Assembly: GCA_035315125.1 (NCBI GenBank)
Contig: DATFYI010000332.1
Location: 1 to 6,560 of the forward strand
Origin: DATFYI01 sp035315125
Lineage (GTDB): Bacteria > Chloroflexota > Anaerolineae > Anaerolineales > Anaerolineaceae
Length of the DNA: 6,560 nt
Direction: 5' to 3'
The stretch's first letter is position 1, and each line of letters begins with the position of its first letter. The notes under the pieces are model-generated. The model was not told where the DNA came from. It worked only from the letters and a program-made list of their open reading frames with translations, and did no database searches. This document shows, in pieces, positions 5,982 to 6,560 of this stretch. Position numbers and translations under genes: made by a program.

Positions 5982-6215
5982 ATGATCTCACTGCTCGATG
6001 ACAACCTGGAAGTAAGTATTTATTTCGACCGGGACGATAGCCGCTTTCAGGATAATATCGGTGTTTGCATTCTGGAAAATTGCCCACAATGTGAAAAGTT
6101 ATTTATTGCCAACGAGATCAATTGTTTTATAACCCCCGACCAGGCCCACCAATTGATCGCGGCCCTTGAGGCGGCCTTACAGGCAAGACGAGCCTATCAT
6201 GAAAATTATCAATAA
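5982..6215 (+). CDS. Small four-cysteine protein of unknown function
   Basis: This 77-residue protein is not recognised. It has an acidic N-terminal half (SIYFDRDDSRFQDNIGV), then C29, C34-P-Q-C37 and C48, a spacing that could form a four-cysteine zinc site of ribbon or knuckle type. A C-terminal amphipathic helix follows (TPDQAHQLIAALEAALQARR, about 51-70). There is no signal peptide or membrane segment. The strong GGAGG at 5972-5976 and an uninterrupted frame support it as a gene. Its last 17 bases overlap the start of the MOSC-domain gene in another frame, so the two are probably co-translated and may act together. Zinc binding is inference only; the cysteines could instead be redox-active. 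Confidence 0.7.
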   Translation: MISLLDDNLEVSIYFDRDDSRFQDNIGVCILENCPQCEKLFIANEINCFITPDQAHQLIAALEAALQARRAYHENYQ

Positions 6216-6560
6216 GCTGAATGGAAGCGTATCAAAAGTACTGGTAGGGCTGGAAGCCAGCTCGTTGGTGACTACTGCCCAGCCGCAGGTGACGGTCACT
6301 TTTGCCGGTCTCGAAGGCGACCGTCATGCCGGACTGATTTGGAATTCAGACAGCCGTACCCCCTACTACCCGCGCGGCACCAAAATCCGCAACGTCCGCC
6401 AGGTATCGCTGATCTCGGTCGAAGAATTGAGCGAAATCACCCGGCGGATGGATCTGCCGGCGCTCAAACCCGAATGGCTGGGAGCCAACCTGCTGATCGA
6501 AGGCATCCCTGATCTCACCATGATCCCGCCATCCACCCGAATGTATTTTCCCGACGATAC
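6199..6560 (+). CDS. MOSC-domain protein, N-terminal part (cut by window end)
   Basis: An open frame from ATG 6199 runs off the right edge after 120 codons. It opens with KLNGSVSKVLVG, the usual first strand of a MOSC domain, and continues with the diagnostic FAGLEGDRHAGL at about residues 35-46. RQVSLISVEEL follows at about 67-77 and WLGANLLIEGIPDLTMIPP further on, all typical of MOSC proteins (named after the molybdenum cofactor sulfurase C-terminal domain). MOSC domains carry or transfer sulfur, or act on molybdenum-cofactor-linked and N-hydroxylated substrates; the conserved cysteine region expected later in the domain lies outside the window. The start overlaps the preceding gene by 17 bases and has only a weak SD (GACGAG), suggesting translational coupling. 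The match of the N-terminus to the domain's beginning supports this start. Confidence 0.85.
   Translation, partial: MKIINKLNGSVSKVLVGLEASSLVTTAQPQVTVTFAGLEGDRHAGLIWNSDSRTPYYPRGTKIRNVRQVSLISVEELSEITRRMDLPALKPEWLGANLLIEGIPDLTMIPPSTRMYFPDD

Overview
This 6.56 kb window is a compact, entirely plus-strand stretch of bacterial chromosome. It holds eight complete genes, one gene cut off by the right edge, and possibly the last codons of a gene cut off by the left edge. There is no RNA gene, mobile element, CRISPR array or origin, and no non-coding gap longer than about 155 bases. The mixture of families (stand-alone HD protein, secreted lectin-fold protein with a Pro/Thr linker, small ABM-like protein, UbiA of the archaeal-lipid type, MOSC protein) and the moderate GC content would fit an environmental Chloroflexota (Anaerolineae-like) genome. 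That assignment is inference from style only; no taxonomic marker is present.

Layout. (1) A possible C-terminal tail ends at 105 inside a perfect 19-base palindrome at 95-113, followed by an HD-domain hydrolase gene (151-681). (2) A run of three same-strand genes follows: a membrane-anchored or secreted concanavalin-like protein (758-1534), a fold-type I PLP aminotransferase 12 bases later (1547-2647), and a motif-rich protein of unknown function 43 bases later (2691-3677). (3) After an AT-rich gap comes a small dimeric alpha/beta-barrel (ABM-like) protein (3813-4127). (4) A UbiA-family prenyltransferase (4282-5157) overlaps by ATGA a Het-C/phospholipase C-like hydrolase (5154-5879). (5) A 77-residue four-cysteine protein (5982-6215) overlaps the start of a MOSC-domain protein (6199 to the window edge).

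How the genes may work together. The clearest functional pairing is UbiA plus the Het-C/PLC-like protein: the 4-base overlap implies translational coupling, and both families act on lipid or lipid-like substrates. The small Cys protein and the MOSC protein also look co-translated. The aminotransferase cluster has no obvious common pathway. Several starts were moved from upstream GTG/TTG codons to ATG codons with well-placed Shine-Dalgarno sequences. No known defence, secretion or biosynthetic system is recognisable, so the main leads are the uncharacterised protein at 2691-3677 and the prenyltransferase/hydrolase pair.
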